Shown here one piece after another: positions 35,066 through 45,162 of a DNA stretch of 64,000 bases. The first letter of the stretch is position 1. Each line of letters starts with the position of its first letter. Under the pieces are notes generated by a model that did no database searches, was not told the DNA's origin, and saw only the letters and a list, made by a program, of their open reading frames with translations. Made by a program: the position numbers and the translations under genes. Origin of the DNA: Rubripirellula tenax (GTDB lineage: Bacteria; Planctomycetota; Planctomycetia; Pirellulales; Pirellulaceae); NCBI RefSeq assembly GCF_007860125.1, contig NZ_SJPW01000002.1:907768-971767 (forward strand). The letters run 5' to 3'.

Positions 35066-35404
35066 ATGACAGCGACGGATAGCGGTGCGTGTCCTGCCAG
35101 TCTAAGCACCCTCGAGCAATCATTCCTGGCGGATTCGTCGGGCGAGTCGATGCAAGCGAGCGTCAAACAGATTCATTTCTACATCGACTTGCTAGATCAG
35201 TTGCGCAGCGAAGCGATTGAAAGGTTTCCTGAGTCGGCAGCGATCCGGTCCTCCGTGACGTTGCATGCTTGGAACAATTTGCTAAACAACGCCATCATTT
35301 CGCTTGATTGCTTGGACGGAATGCTGGCGACCGATCGAAACGATGCCGCGATCCAACTACTGCCTAGGGCGGTCCGATCGCTGCGCGGGCTTGGGATTCA
35401 TTAG
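35066..35404 (+). CDS. Small protein with a stand-alone DHp-like helical hairpin
   Basis: This 112-residue protein follows the CsrA fusion by 77 bases on the same strand. Residues 67-110 align without a gap to residues 69-112 of the CsrA fusion, with 13 identities in 44 positions including the leading His, Asn at +4 and a regular leucine pattern. It has no ATPase, receiver or RNA-binding domain. It may be a phosphotransfer intermediate or a dimerisation partner. Its N-terminal 30 residues are low in complexity. I recognise no family; the assignment rests on the alignment with its neighbour. Confidence 0.65.
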   Translation: MTATDSGACPASLSTLEQSFLADSSGESMQASVKQIHFYIDLLDQLRSEAIERFPESAAIRSSVTLHAWNNLLNNAIISLDCLDGMLATDRNDAAIQLLPRAVRSLRGLGIH

Positions 35405-35438
35405 TGAAATGATGAATCCGAAATCGGACGACAGTTGG

Positions 35439-38400
35439 CTAGCCGAGGTCGGCTAGCCGTTTGACTAGCTCGTCCGGATCGATGGGCTTCGTCATGTGAC
35501 TGTCGAAGCCGGCTTCTTCGGCTTTGATCATGTCCCCGGTTTGGCCATAACCGCTCAGGGCGATCAGGTACACGTCGGCGTCGGGGCACGCGGCGCGGAA
35601 TTGCTGGGCGACTTCGTAACCGGTTAACTCTGGCAAACCGATGTCGACCAAGGCAATCGATGGCAAGATTTGAATCAAAGCGGTCAGCCCGGCACGACCG
35701 TCCGGGCAAGCGGTGACCTGGTAGCCTTCCAGTTCCAAGAAATCCTGCAGCATCTCGCGAGCGTCCTCGTTGTCTTCGATCAATACGATTGGGATCGGAC
35801 CGCTATGGGGCACGCGATCCAAACGCGGGGCTTCGGTAACCTGCTGCTCCTCGACCTCCTCTTCCGTTAGCGGTAACCGAATCGTGAAAGTGGATCCTTG
35901 GCCCAGACCTGGGCTGCAGGCGGTGATCGTGCCTTCGTGACGTTCGATCAGAGATCGGACCACGGTCAATCCCAGTCCCATGCCGCCTTGGCTTCGAGCC
36001 AATTCGCTATCGGATTGGACGAACATATCAAATACGTTCTCGACCAAGCCGGATTCGATCCCACGGCCATTGTCGATCACCTTCACAATACACTGGCCGT
36101 TATAGCGGCGAAGCGACAGAGTAATCTCGCCACCGTCATCGGTGTACTTGCACGAATTGGCAAGCAAATTTTCAACCACCTGCAGCAATCGCGATTCATC
36201 TCCCATCACCGTCACCGGTACTTTGGGAACCTTCACTTTCAAACGGTGACCGGCTTCTTCAACGCGAGACTGCATCGCGTCGCGGGCGTCCGCCAACACG
36301 TCTCGCATGTCCAACGGTTTCATTTCATAAACGACCTTGCCTTGGGTCACGCGTGAAACGTCAAGCAAGTCTTCCAACAAACACGTCATCTGCTCAGTTT
36401 GGCGGTCGATCGTCTTCATCGCCTGTTCGCGTTGTTCGATGGACGCGTCGGGGTGATGAACCAATTTGGTCGCATGACGAACCGCAGCCAACGGATTTCG
36501 CAACTCGTGAGACAACGTTGCCAGAAACCGGTCACGTTGTTCCACGGCTTCGGTCAAACCCTGCTCGAAAACCTTTCGCTTAGAAATATCTTGCACCACT
36601 GCGATTGCGAACTGAGGTTCCCCCGTGGGGTCTCGCTGCAACGACACGGTCAAGGAAATCCATACCAGATCGCCGTCCTTTCGCACGTATCGCTTTTCAA
36701 GTGAGTAGCGGTCGATCTTCCCTGAATTCAAAGCGTCATACTTTTGTTCGTCCAGTTCCAAGTCGTCTGCATAGGTAACGTCCGTGAATGTCTTCGTGAG
36801 CAATTCTTCCCGGTCGTAACCCAGGATCGCGCAGAGTCGGTCGTTGACGCGCAGCCACTGGCCGTCCGCCGCGACGTGCGCAATCCCGACGGCGGCGTTG
36901 TCAAACGTTGCCCGAAAACGAGCTTCTGCATGCTTCGACTGGGTGATGTCCAGCAGAGTCAAAACGACGCCCATGCGAATGGATTCCCCACGATAAGGCA
37001 GCACTCGCATCAGGAAGTGGCCTCCATCGGGCATTCGAATTTCTTCCTCGTAACGCTTGTCGTTCTGCAAAACGTCCGTCAGTTTGTCCATTAGGTCGTC
37101 GGACGGGATGTTGTGCGAAAATCCCGTAATGCTACGTCCGACATCGGAAGTGATCAGGTTGAACGCCTTGCCCATCCGAGAAGTGAATTTTCGAATGCAT
37201 AGTTCTTCATCTAAGAACAGCGTGTGAACATCGGTGCTGTTAAGCAGGTTGTCCATGTCCTGGGTCAACTCCGTCAGCTCCACGATCTTGTTTTGGTACT
37301 CCGCGTTGACCGTGTACAGTTCTTCGTTGACGCTGTGCAGCTCTTCATTGGTCGATTGCAACTCTTCGTTGGACGCCACCATTTCTTCGTTGGTCGCTTG
37401 CAGTTCCTCGTTGCTGGACTCTAGCTCTTCAATCGTCGCTTGCAGATTCTCGCCACTGTGGCGAAGTTCGGTTTCCAGCAAACGAATTCGATTGCGAGAC
37501 AAATCGTCGACGATCATCGCGCCGGCGGCGACCGCGACTTCCGTCGGGTCCTGCGTCGTTGGTTGCACCGAGTCGTTGATCGGTTGCCGTGCAACAAAGG
37601 AATAGTATCCACCGCCAGTGCGATGCAGAATTCGCCGGACCGTAACCCGAAAAAGAGAGTCTGCGGCTGCGGGCTTGGTGGCTTCGCCTGTGCCGGGAAT
37701 TTTCACAAAAACGCGGTCGAATGTGACCTTCTCACCTGTCCTAGAAGCCTGGTGAATCGCGCCGATGATCATCGTTCGCAAATCCGTCGGCAACATATCC
37801 AGCACGTTGTTGGTGGCCCGTCCCGTCGGCAACTTGACGATCTGGTTCAGATCACCGAACGAGTGCACCAGTTCGTTGCGATCATTCATCAGAAACGCGG
37901 TCGGCACGAAATCGTTTAGCATCACGTCATACGCGTTCATCAGTTCACGATCGCTGACTGCGACCGGCGTGGAATGCGTTCGGATTGAAAACTGATTCGC
38001 CGACGCGTCGATCTGGGCACGGTTCTGCATCGGCCCGCGACCAGCGGGAAGACGCAGGTCCGCAGTCAGTCGGATGTCACGTCGTTTGCGACTAACCCGC
38101 CATGCTTTGTCGACAACATCGAACTCTTCGATCAAATCTCCGGTCGTTTCACTGGGACCCAGAAACAGCGTTCCACCGGTTTTCAGAGCAAAGTGAAACA
38201 GTGAAAGCACTTTCTTCTGGGCCAGGGGCTGCAGATAGATCAGCATGTTGCGACACGTGATCAGATCCAATCGCGTAAACGGAGCGTCTTTGATTAAATT
38301 GTGTGGCGCAAAGACGACCATGTTGCGAATCTCGGGCACGATTCGCCAACCGTCGTTGGTCCTTGAAAAGTACCGATTCTTTCGCTCCAACGAAACATCG

Positions 38401-39545
38401 ATGAACGCAGCGTCGGGATAGACACCGGCGCTGGCGAAATCGAGCGACGTTTTATGAACATCGGTGGCGAAGACGCGAACGTTGATCGGCCGATTCATCG
38501 CCGTCAATCGCTCGTGAATGATGATCGCCAGAGAATACGCTTCTTCGCCGGTCGCGCAAGCCGCCGACCAAACGCGGATCTCTTGCTGCTCAGGGATTTT
38601 CAGGATGATCTCCGGAATCACCTTCTCTTCAATGACTTTAAATGCTTCGATGTCGCGAAAGAACTGTGTCACGCCGATCAACAGATCCTTGTACAACAGG
38701 TTTAGCTCTTCGGAGTCTTCGAGCACATTGGCGACGTAATCGTCCAGACTATTGGCATGGTTGAGTAGCAATCGCCGTTCGATTCGGCGAACGACCGTCG
38801 TCGGTTTGTAGTACGTAAAGTCGATGCCGTAATGGTCACGAATCTCTCGCAAGACTCGCTTGATCCCGTCTTCGGGAACCTCGGGAACGATGACTTTGGC
38901 CCCACCGTGTTGCAACGGATGCTTGACCAGCCGCAGCAACGAATCGGCGATTTCGATGGGGTTGCCGATGATATCGACGACGCCGGTATCTTGCGAATTG
39001 ATTGGCATACTATCGAAAGCCGACGAAACAACGTCTTGAGTGATGACCAGCCCGCCGGCATTGTGGACGTCGCGAACACCGCGTGAACCGTCGCTTCCGC
39101 TTCCGGACAAAACGATCGCGATCGCGTTGGATTCGCAATCGTGCGCCAACGATCGAAAGAAGTGATCGATCGGTAACGTCAGCATTTCACCCCGATCTTT
39201 GTCCGTGATCAGCAGGCACCCTTCCGAAATAATCATCTCTTTGCCGGCCGGGATCAAATAGACCGCGTTGCGTCGGACTTCCATGCCATTGGTGACGCGG
39301 AACACGGCCATCTCGGTATGCCGACGAATGATTTCATCCATCAAGCTTTTGTGGTCCGGTGACAAGTGCTGGACCACAACAAACGCCATACCAGTATCGC
39401 CGGGCAGTCGATCAAACAATTGTTCGAGTGCCTCCAGACCACCCGCGGATGCGCCGATGCCAACGACGTAAGTGGGGCTTTTGTCGTCCGCACCCGCGGG
39501 CTGTTGGCGAGCCGCAGATTCAAGTTGGTTGGTCAGGTCGTCCAT
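35439..39545 (-). CDS. CheB-CheR-PAS hybrid histidine kinase with a terminal receiver
   Basis: This 1368-residue protein runs, in order: a CheB methylesterase domain (about 25-210; GASAGG Ser, a His in QHLSPDH, Asp in [10 protein letters not shown]), a CheR methyltransferase (about 225-490; [16 protein letters not shown] is the SAM site), PAS-like regions, a Glu/Asn-rich coiled coil (about 700-780), further PAS/PAC domains to about 990, HisKA with SHELRNPL (about 1005-1085), a HATPase domain with the N, G1 and G2 boxes, and a receiver (about 1250-1368, phospho-Asp in ALVDIGLP). No chemoreceptor is nearby, so methylation targets are unknown. It points toward and converges with the CsrA-fusion genes. 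Confidence 0.92.
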   Translation of the reverse strand: MDDLTNQLESAARQQPAGADDKSPTYVVGIGASAGGLEALEQLFDRLPGDTGMAFVVVQHLSPDHKSLMDEIIRRHTEMAVFRVTNGMEVRRNAVYLIPAGKEMIISEGCLLITDKDRGEMLTLPIDHFFRSLAHDCESNAIAIVLSGSGSDGSRGVRDVHNAGGLVITQDVVSSAFDSMPINSQDTGVVDIIGNPIEIADSLLRLVKHPLQHGGAKVIVPEVPEDGIKRVLREIRDHYGIDFTYYKPTTVVRRIERRLLLNHANSLDDYVANVLEDSEELNLLYKDLLIGVTQFFRDIEAFKVIEEKVIPEIILKIPEQQEIRVWSAACATGEEAYSLAIIIHERLTAMNRPINVRVFATDVHKTSLDFASAGVYPDAAFIDVSLERKNRYFSRTNDGWRIVPEIRNMVVFAPHNLIKDAPFTRLDLITCRNMLIYLQPLAQKKVLSLFHFALKTGGTLFLGPSETTGDLIEEFDVVDKAWRVSRKRRDIRLTADLRLPAGRGPMQNRAQIDASANQFSIRTHSTPVAVSDRELMNAYDVMLNDFVPTAFLMNDRNELVHSFGDLNQIVKLPTGRATNNVLDMLPTDLRTMIIGAIHQASRTGEKVTFDRVFVKIPGTGEATKPAAADSLFRVTVRRILHRTGGGYYSFVARQPINDSVQPTTQDPTEVAVAAGAMIVDDLSRNRIRLLETELRHSGENLQATIEELESSNEELQATNEEMVASNEELQSTNEELHSVNEELYTVNAEYQNKIVELTELTQDMDNLLNSTDVHTLFLDEELCIRKFTSRMGKAFNLITSDVGRSITGFSHNIPSDDLMDKLTDVLQNDKRYEEEIRMPDGGHFLMRVLPYRGESIRMGVVLTLLDITQSKHAEARFRATFDNAAVGIAHVAADGQWLRVNDRLCAILGYDREELLTKTFTDVTYADDLELDEQKYDALNSGKIDRYSLEKRYVRKDGDLVWISLTVSLQRDPTGEPQFAIAVVQDISKRKVFEQGLTEAVEQRDRFLATLSHELRNPLAAVRHATKLVHHPDASIEQREQAMKTIDRQTEQMTCLLEDLLDVSRVTQGKVVYEMKPLDMRDVLADARDAMQSRVEEAGHRLKVKVPKVPVTVMGDESRLLQVVENLLANSCKYTDDGGEITLSLRRYNGQCIVKVIDNGRGIESGLVENVFDMFVQSDSELARSQGGMGLGLTVVRSLIERHEGTITACSPGLGQGSTFTIRLPLTEEEVEEQQVTEAPRLDRVPHSGPIPIVLIEDNEDAREMLQDFLELEGYQVTACPDGRAGLTALIQILPSIALVDIGLPELTGYEVAQQFRAACPDADVYLIALSGYGQTGDMIKAEEAGFDSHMTKPIDPDELVKRLADLG

Positions 39546-39608
39546 GAAATCGTTTTCGAGTTACGGATGTCGCGCAGGGTGTTAGCGAAATTTGGGATGG
39601 TAAGAAAA

Positions 39609-42506
39609 CTACACGGGCTTCACAGGTGTGATCCGGACACCGAGTGCGTCGATGGCGTTGGCGTCGTCACAGATCGGCGTGAACGTAACCGTGATCTTTT
39701 CGTCGTCGCCTTCGGGCGCGAACGCCTTGGATGTCACGGACTTGCGTTGGGCAATCGCTACGGCACTCGCCTTTTGAAGCAATTTGGCAAGCGGCTCGCT
39801 GAACAAGTCTGCATCGGTCTTTCCCACTATTTTTTCACAGGTCGTCGCGAAAACATCTGCGAAAGCTTGATTGGCAAAGGTGTAGGCCCCCTCCGTTTTG
39901 CGGATCGCGATTCCAATGTGCAAAGGTTCGATCGCCGCCCGAAATTGCTCCACACTGCGATTGAGCTGACGTCGGTTCTTTTTGATGTTCGTGATCTCGA
40001 ATAGCTCCAACACCACGCCGTCGATCCGACCGCGCGACCGATAGGGCTGGATCTGCATCTGATACCACTCGCCATTGTCAGTCTTGATCTCCTTCTCGAA
40101 CGGTTTCTGCGTCTTCAAGACCGACGAAATATCGTCGGCAAGTTGGGGGCGATTCAACCGGTGCGTGAACGAGCCGAAGGAACGACCAAGGTCTTGCGGC
40201 AGCAAGCTGAACACGCTCGCGATCGAGGGTGTGAACTTACGTACGTTCATATCGGAATCCAGGAACAGCAACCCGGCGTCCATGTGCTCGAACAAGTGGT
40301 TCATGTCATCGGTCAGTTCCGTCAACTCGCCAATCTTCTTTTGGTATTCGCCGTTGACCGTGTACAGCTCTTCGTTGACGCTGTGCAGTTCCTCGTTGGT
40401 CGATTGCAACTCTTCATTGGATGCAACCATCTCTTCGTTCGTTGCCTGCAATTCCTCGTTGCTGGTCTCAAGTTCCTCGATCGCTGACTGCAAGTTCTCT
40501 CGCATCAGCGTCAGCTCCGACTCCAACGTTGTCAGCCGATCGCTTGAAACGTCGCCGACCTGCAATTCCGTGCTACCATCGCTGATGATCGGATCCATCG
40601 GTGTAAATGTGATCATGAAATATGTCGCGTCATTTTCTTTGGAAACAATGGGCTGGATCCCCATCCGCAGAATCGGCGAGTTTTCGTCCTCATCCATCTT
40701 CAGTCCGTTGAAGTGAACCGTTTCGAGTTCGCGCGCGGCGCGATGCAACCCACCCGACGCGGCGGCACGCAGACGCGGCGGGAACCACTCGAGTGCGTCG
40801 GCGGTCGGTCGCCCGGGCTTGAGTTGCACGTAGGTCATCGCATTCCCAAACAAGTGGACCAAACGGCGCTGATCATCCAACAACACACCGGCGGGCATGT
40901 GAGTTTCGAGCAGTTGGTCGTACGCGTTTGCCAGCGACCTATCCACCATCGACGACGCCGTTTGGTTTGCCGCGACCTGACGACTGCTGCTGAGGCTGAG
41001 CCCACGATCATTCGGAATCGCGAGACTTAATTCGCGAGTCAATCGAACGTCGCGTCGCTTGCGATAGATCTTCCAGTGCCGGTCTACGGTTGCGAACTCG
41101 GCAGCAATTTCTCCCAAAGTTTCACTGGGTCCGAGCCACAACACCCCATTCTTCTTCAATGCAAAGTGGAACAGCGTGATTACGCGAGCTTGCACTTCGT
41201 TTTGAAAGTAAATCAGCATGTTGCGACACGACACAAAGTCCAGTTTCGTAAACGGTGCGTCGACGATCACGTTGTGCGGTGCAAAGACGATCATCTGCCG
41301 AATTTCAGGCGACAACTGGTACCCGTGGGCAGTCCGCGTAAAGAAGCGGCGACGGCGTTCCAGAGTCATCTCGGACAAGTTGTTTTCGATGTAGATTCCT
41401 GCACTGGCAATGTCGAGCGAAGCTTTGTGGACGTCAGTGGCAAAAATTTTGACGTCCAATTGCAGGTTCAGCTCTTCGAGCAACTCGTAAACCAAGATCG
41501 CCAGCGAGTACGCTTCTTCCCCTGTCGCGCAACCGGCCACCCAGGCTCGAAACTGGCAACCCGGTTCAAGGTCTTTCAGCAGGTCGGGCAGCACTTCCAA
41601 TTGCAAACGATCGTAGGCGGCCGGATCGCGAAAGAACTGGGTAACACCAATCAACAGATCTTTGTAGAGCGAGTTGAGTTCATCGCGATCGTCGTCTAGC
41701 AGTTCCACATAGTCATCGAAGTCGACGGATTGGCTCAGCAGCACGCGTCGTTCGATTCGTCGCATCACGGTGGCGGATTTGTAGAAAGCAAAGTCGATTC
41801 CACATTCGTCTCGCAACAATCGCAGCAGCCGATTCATCGAGTCCTCGTCAACGACAATCGGCTTATCGATCAACTGGGTTTTGTCGGCGGTGGGGAAGCC
41901 GGAGTATCGAATCAGGGTTTCGGCGATGCCTTCGGGCCCGAGCACCATATCGACGACGCCCGTGTTCTCGGCGCTGCGGGGCATGCCATCGAACTTCGAC
42001 GTTTCAACACTCTGCGAAATCACGAGTCCGCCCGCTTCGTGGACGCTGCGAATTCCGCGAGAACCGTCGCTGCCGGTGCCTGACAAAACGACCGCGACGC
42101 TCTGGGCTTGCCAGCTCCTTGCTAAAGAATGGAAAAAAATGTCGATCGGCAGCGACAGTCCATCACTGGGGTTTTTGCAGACCAGGTGCAGCTGGTCGCC
42201 ATCGATGGTGATTTCCATCTTCGGAGGGATCAAATAGATATGGTTCGCCTGAACCTGCATGCCCTCGTCGACGCGATGAATGGGCATGTCGGTCCACCGT
42301 GCTAACAGCTCGTCCATCAGACTCTTGAAGTCGGGGGACAAGTGCTGAACGATGACGAAGGCCATTCCGGTATCCCAAGTAAGATTTCGGAACAACCGTT
42401 CGATCGCTTCCAAACCACCCGCCGACGCGCCCACGCCGACCACATGAGTGGGAATATCCGAGTGGGTGGTCCGGTCGGATTCGAGCGATTCTTTTGGAGC
42501 GGTCAT
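39609..42506 (-). CDS. CheB-CheR-PAS protein without a kinase domain
   Basis: This 965-residue protein repeats the front part of the neighbouring hybrid kinase: CheB (about 20-205, GASAGG and SGTGSDGSRG), CheR (about 220-490, [15 protein letters not shown]), PAS-like segments, and an almost identical Asn/Glu-rich coiled coil near 680-760. It ends after one more PAS-like region, with no HisKA, HATPase or receiver domain. The coiled coil probably pairs with that of the neighbour. The two genes are adjacent on one strand, 63 bases apart, and are clearly paralogues. ATG 42506 is the start; upstream in-frame residues are unlike the family. Confidence 0.9.
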   Translation of the reverse strand: MTAPKESLESDRTTHSDIPTHVVGVGASAGGLEAIERLFRNLTWDTGMAFVIVQHLSPDFKSLMDELLARWTDMPIHRVDEGMQVQANHIYLIPPKMEITIDGDQLHLVCKNPSDGLSLPIDIFFHSLARSWQAQSVAVVLSGTGSDGSRGIRSVHEAGGLVISQSVETSKFDGMPRSAENTGVVDMVLGPEGIAETLIRYSGFPTADKTQLIDKPIVVDEDSMNRLLRLLRDECGIDFAFYKSATVMRRIERRVLLSQSVDFDDYVELLDDDRDELNSLYKDLLIGVTQFFRDPAAYDRLQLEVLPDLLKDLEPGCQFRAWVAGCATGEEAYSLAILVYELLEELNLQLDVKIFATDVHKASLDIASAGIYIENNLSEMTLERRRRFFTRTAHGYQLSPEIRQMIVFAPHNVIVDAPFTKLDFVSCRNMLIYFQNEVQARVITLFHFALKKNGVLWLGPSETLGEIAAEFATVDRHWKIYRKRRDVRLTRELSLAIPNDRGLSLSSSRQVAANQTASSMVDRSLANAYDQLLETHMPAGVLLDDQRRLVHLFGNAMTYVQLKPGRPTADALEWFPPRLRAAASGGLHRAARELETVHFNGLKMDEDENSPILRMGIQPIVSKENDATYFMITFTPMDPIISDGSTELQVGDVSSDRLTTLESELTLMRENLQSAIEELETSNEELQATNEEMVASNEELQSTNEELHSVNEELYTVNGEYQKKIGELTELTDDMNHLFEHMDAGLLFLDSDMNVRKFTPSIASVFSLLPQDLGRSFGSFTHRLNRPQLADDISSVLKTQKPFEKEIKTDNGEWYQMQIQPYRSRGRIDGVVLELFEITNIKKNRRQLNRSVEQFRAAIEPLHIGIAIRKTEGAYTFANQAFADVFATTCEKIVGKTDADLFSEPLAKLLQKASAVAIAQRKSVTSKAFAPEGDDEKITVTFTPICDDANAIDALGVRITPVKPV

Positions 42507-42697
42507 GGTTCTCTTGGGGTTGAATCGCGTGAATGCGGATGCACTCAACCTTGGAATGCAGTGAAACGCATTTTTCATACCAAGCAAAACACTGGGAATA
42601 TTTTGGCGGAATACTCGTATCAGCCTGCCAAAAAATTATCCGACCGTCCAAGGATGCGGAAATATTTTTTCCAGTCCGTGTCACTCCGCTAGTAATT

Positions 42698-42991
42698 TCA
42701 ACCCAGCTGACGGACCCGATTCCGAAGCGTTGGACGGCTGATTCCAAGCCGCTTACTTGCTTCGCTGATGTTGCCTCCGCACTCGGTCAATACGTGATCG
42801 AACAGCACTCGATCCACGCGTTCATGGATCTCATCCAAGATGATTTCCGAGTCGTCGTTCAACAGTTGCTGAATTTCTTGGATCAGTGCAGTCTCCCAGG
42901 GCGCGCGCTCGGAACTTTCTGGCGTCTGAGAGGATGGATTACGTTCTTTCTTGGCTGAAGAGGATTGCGAAACGTCGTTGGGAGGTTGCAT
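42698..42991 (-). CDS. Orphan Fis-type helix-turn-helix protein
   Basis: This 97-residue protein has a polar N-terminus, a short acidic helix, then a Fis/HTH-8 DNA-binding domain ending in NISEASKRLGISRPTLRNR. That segment is nearly the same as the tail of the NtrC-type regulator at 48.5-49.9 kb, but there is no receiver or AAA+ domain. It may bind the same sites and so compete with or assist that regulator. ATG 42991 is the chosen start; longer in-frame starts add residues with no family character. It lies upstream of the CheB-CheR-PAS genes on the same strand, 191 bases away. Confidence 0.75.
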   Translation of the reverse strand: MQPPNDVSQSSSAKKERNPSSQTPESSERAPWETALIQEIQQLLNDDSEIILDEIHERVDRVLFDHVLTECGGNISEASKRLGISRPTLRNRVRQLG

Positions 42992-43179
42992 GGAAGCATG
43001 CCAAAAGAACCCGTCAGAAGGCCGACCGGTCAAAGGTGGTTCACCAAGGTCGGCAAACCAGTCACCAACGAATGCGAATCTCATGCCGATCGCTACGAAT
43101 TTAGCTATCCCAACGAAGTCCAAACACAGCGGACGTCGCCAAAACTTTCGGCGAGTACAACTAACGAAATGCCGAGAGT

Positions 43180-44031
43180 CTATGTGACGACCGATTCAAC
43201 TTTCACTTCGTATTCAATGGTCGATTCGGACGCGGCACCGATGTAACAACCTTCTGTAGCGGCCGCCCACGGTGGTTCGGGTCCGCTGGCGACTGGAATG
43301 TGCTGGTCGGACACTGCGATTCCCCGGCTTGGATCGTAGCCGCGCCAACCACCCCCCGGCAAATAGACCTCGGCCCACGCATGCAATTCCGAAGTTCCAA
43401 TGCGACCAGGCTCGTGGACGTAGCCGCTAACGAACCGCGATGCAATTCCTTGCGACCGACACATGTCCATGAATAGCACCGCCAAGTCACGACATGCACC
43501 ACGCTTCGACGCAAAGGTCTCGGCAGGTGAAAGCGGCGGACCCCCGTAGCGATTTGATGAATCAAATTCGCGAGCAATCTTCTCGGTGGCCTGCAACAGG
43601 AACGACTGCGTTTGATTGCCCAGCGAGTTGGATAGTGAAGCAGCCCACTGGTCGATCGCGGGATCGGATCCGGCGCGGTGAAGGTAAGCCGCTAGAGCTT
43701 TGTCGACTTCCCTGTCATAAACCGCGGGCAGATTCGTGGCCCGTTCGTCAAGTGACAGGTAGTCGAACGGGTGCGTCCGCAGCGTTTCCACACGAGCATC
43801 GATATCAACGCAAACTTCCAAGTGCACGCCGTTAAACGAGACTTGCATCGCCGCATTGCCAAACACGTCCACGACCTCGCACAAATGCAAAGGGATTGGC
43901 GAAAGCGTACAGCGATAATCCAACAACCGCTGGGCCCCATCGCTACGAGGTCGCAAGCGAATTGTCAGCGGCTCCACGATCACCGGCCGCGTGTAGCGGT
44001 ACGTGATTCGATGGTGGATTTGAAAGATCAC
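43180..44031 (-). CDS. Transglutaminase-like cysteine protease family protein
   Basis: This 283-residue protein has the N-terminal beta-sheet domain of bacterial transglutaminase-like proteins (YRYTRPV near residue 12) and a core with SKRGACRDLAVLFMDMCR near 175 (catalytic Cys), LHAWAEVYLP near 217 (His) and YDPSRG near 234 (Asp). Such proteins hydrolyse or form amide bonds. Together with the alpha-E and ATP-grasp genes upstream it forms a conserved three-gene set thought to make or process a peptide-like product. GTG 44031 is chosen because the longer frame reads into a repeat element. It sits 149 bases after alpha-E, with the element between. Confidence 0.85.
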   Translation of the reverse strand: MIFQIHHRITYRYTRPVIVEPLTIRLRPRSDGAQRLLDYRCTLSPIPLHLCEVVDVFGNAAMQVSFNGVHLEVCVDIDARVETLRTHPFDYLSLDERATNLPAVYDREVDKALAAYLHRAGSDPAIDQWAASLSNSLGNQTQSFLLQATEKIAREFDSSNRYGGPPLSPAETFASKRGACRDLAVLFMDMCRSQGIASRFVSGYVHEPGRIGTSELHAWAEVYLPGGGWRGYDPSRGIAVSDQHIPVASGPEPPWAAATEGCYIGAASESTIEYEVKVESVVT

Positions 44032-44106
44032 AAGATCGCTCGGGGGATGAGTCGCAGCGGAACCTGCCAAGCAATTTGGCAAGCGGAGGTCAAATAGGGT
44101 TGGCCG

Positions 44107-44202
44107 AGCCTGTTGAAAAAGGGGTCTGACCCTCTCCGACGTTTCGAATTCACAATGTTTCAGCAACGTCTCCAAAGGGTCAGCCCCCTTTTTCAACAGG
44201 CT
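44107..44202. repeat. MITE-like 96-bp element, copy 1
   Basis: The ends, 44107-44133 and 44176-44202, are inverted repeats matching at 26 of 27 bases. A shorter inner GACGTT/AACGTC pair lies inside. The reverse complement of this element is about 90% identical to the copy at 49960-50055. It has no coding capacity of its own; an ORF that seems to extend the transglutaminase gene is just this repeat. The ends read AGCCTGTTGAAAAAGG, giving a very stable hairpin that could also terminate transcription. Confidence 0.9.
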
Positions 44203-44208
44203 GTTATG

Positions 44209-45162
44209 CTACGCTTTCACTGGCTTCAACGCGAAAAAACTTTCATACACGGCACCACCCACCTCGTTCAGCTTGCCTTGGAAACCGTCGAGGTACTCGT
44301 GCAGTCCGCCCTTAAGGATTTCGTCGACATCCGCGTAATCGAGTTCCGATCGTAATTGTCCCAACTTTCGTTCGACCGGGTTGGCATACCCTGATTCGTC
44401 GCCGCCAGTAATCAAACGCAGCGAACGCTCGGCACCCTTGACGCTGAAACGCATGGAACGAGAAAAGTGCGGGTCAAGCATCAAGAATTCCACCACACGA
44501 TCCGGATGAATCGCGCGGAAACGTTTGCGATACATCTCAAACGCACTGGCGGATTTCAACAGCGCCGACCAAAGCAACGCGTCATAGGGCGACCCAACGT
44601 GATCCGACGTCGGCAACAACATGAAGTACTTGACGTCTAGGATTCGTGCTGTTTTATCGGCACGTTCAAGGGTTCGGCCCAGCCGAGCGAACTGAAACGC
44701 TTCTCCGTGCGACATCGTTGAATCGGCGATGCCCGTACACAAGTGGCTGGCCTGTTTGATCGCGGCAAAAAACTCGTGCGACGAATCAATCACGTCTCGC
44801 TTGGACGCATTCTTGACCAACAGGTAAAAGTGATTGACCTGCTCCCAAAGCTCGGAAGAGATCGTGTCTCGCACCGTCCTCGCGTTCTCACGAGCCTGCC
44901 ACAAGCATGAAAGGATCGAATTTGGGTTCTCTCGATCAAAGGTCAGAAATCGAACGACGTTTTGCTCGCTGAAATCTTCGTAGCGATCCGTGAACTCACT
45001 TTCGTCACCAGTGGTTAGCACCATCGGCTTCCATTGGGCCGCCGACTCATTGGGCAAGTCCAACGCTAGTGTGAAATTCACGTCAACGAATCGAGCGACG
45101 TTCTCGGCGCGCTCGACGTAGCGGGCCAACCAATAGATGGCGTCTGCGGTTCGACTAAGCAT
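44209..45162 (-). CDS. Alpha-E domain protein (DUF403)
   Basis: This 317-residue, mostly helical protein begins with LSRTADAIYWLARYVERAENVARFVDV, the standard opening of the alpha-E family. Further family blocks are LWQARENARTVRDTIS near 108 and RLGRTLERADKTARILDVKY near 172. Function is unestablished, but the gene nearly always accompanies the circularly permuted ATP-grasp and transglutaminase genes, as here. Its start overlaps the ATP-grasp gene by 8 bases, so translation is coupled. Confidence 0.9.
   Translation of the reverse strand: MLSRTADAIYWLARYVERAENVARFVDVNFTLALDLPNESAAQWKPMVLTTGDESEFTDRYEDFSEQNVVRFLTFDRENPNSILSCLWQARENARTVRDTISSELWEQVNHFYLLVKNASKRDVIDSSHEFFAAIKQASHLCTGIADSTMSHGEAFQFARLGRTLERADKTARILDVKYFMLLPTSDHVGSPYDALLWSALLKSASAFEMYRKRFRAIHPDRVVEFLMLDPHFSRSMRFSVKGAERSLRLITGGDESGYANPVERKLGQLRSELDYADVDEILKGGLHEYLDGFQGKLNEVGGAVYESFFALKPVKA

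Noticed and set aside
44032-44196. N-terminal extension of the transglutaminase gene
   Set aside because: The added residues are encoded by the MITE-like repeat and recur at 50.0 kb; the gene starts at 44031.
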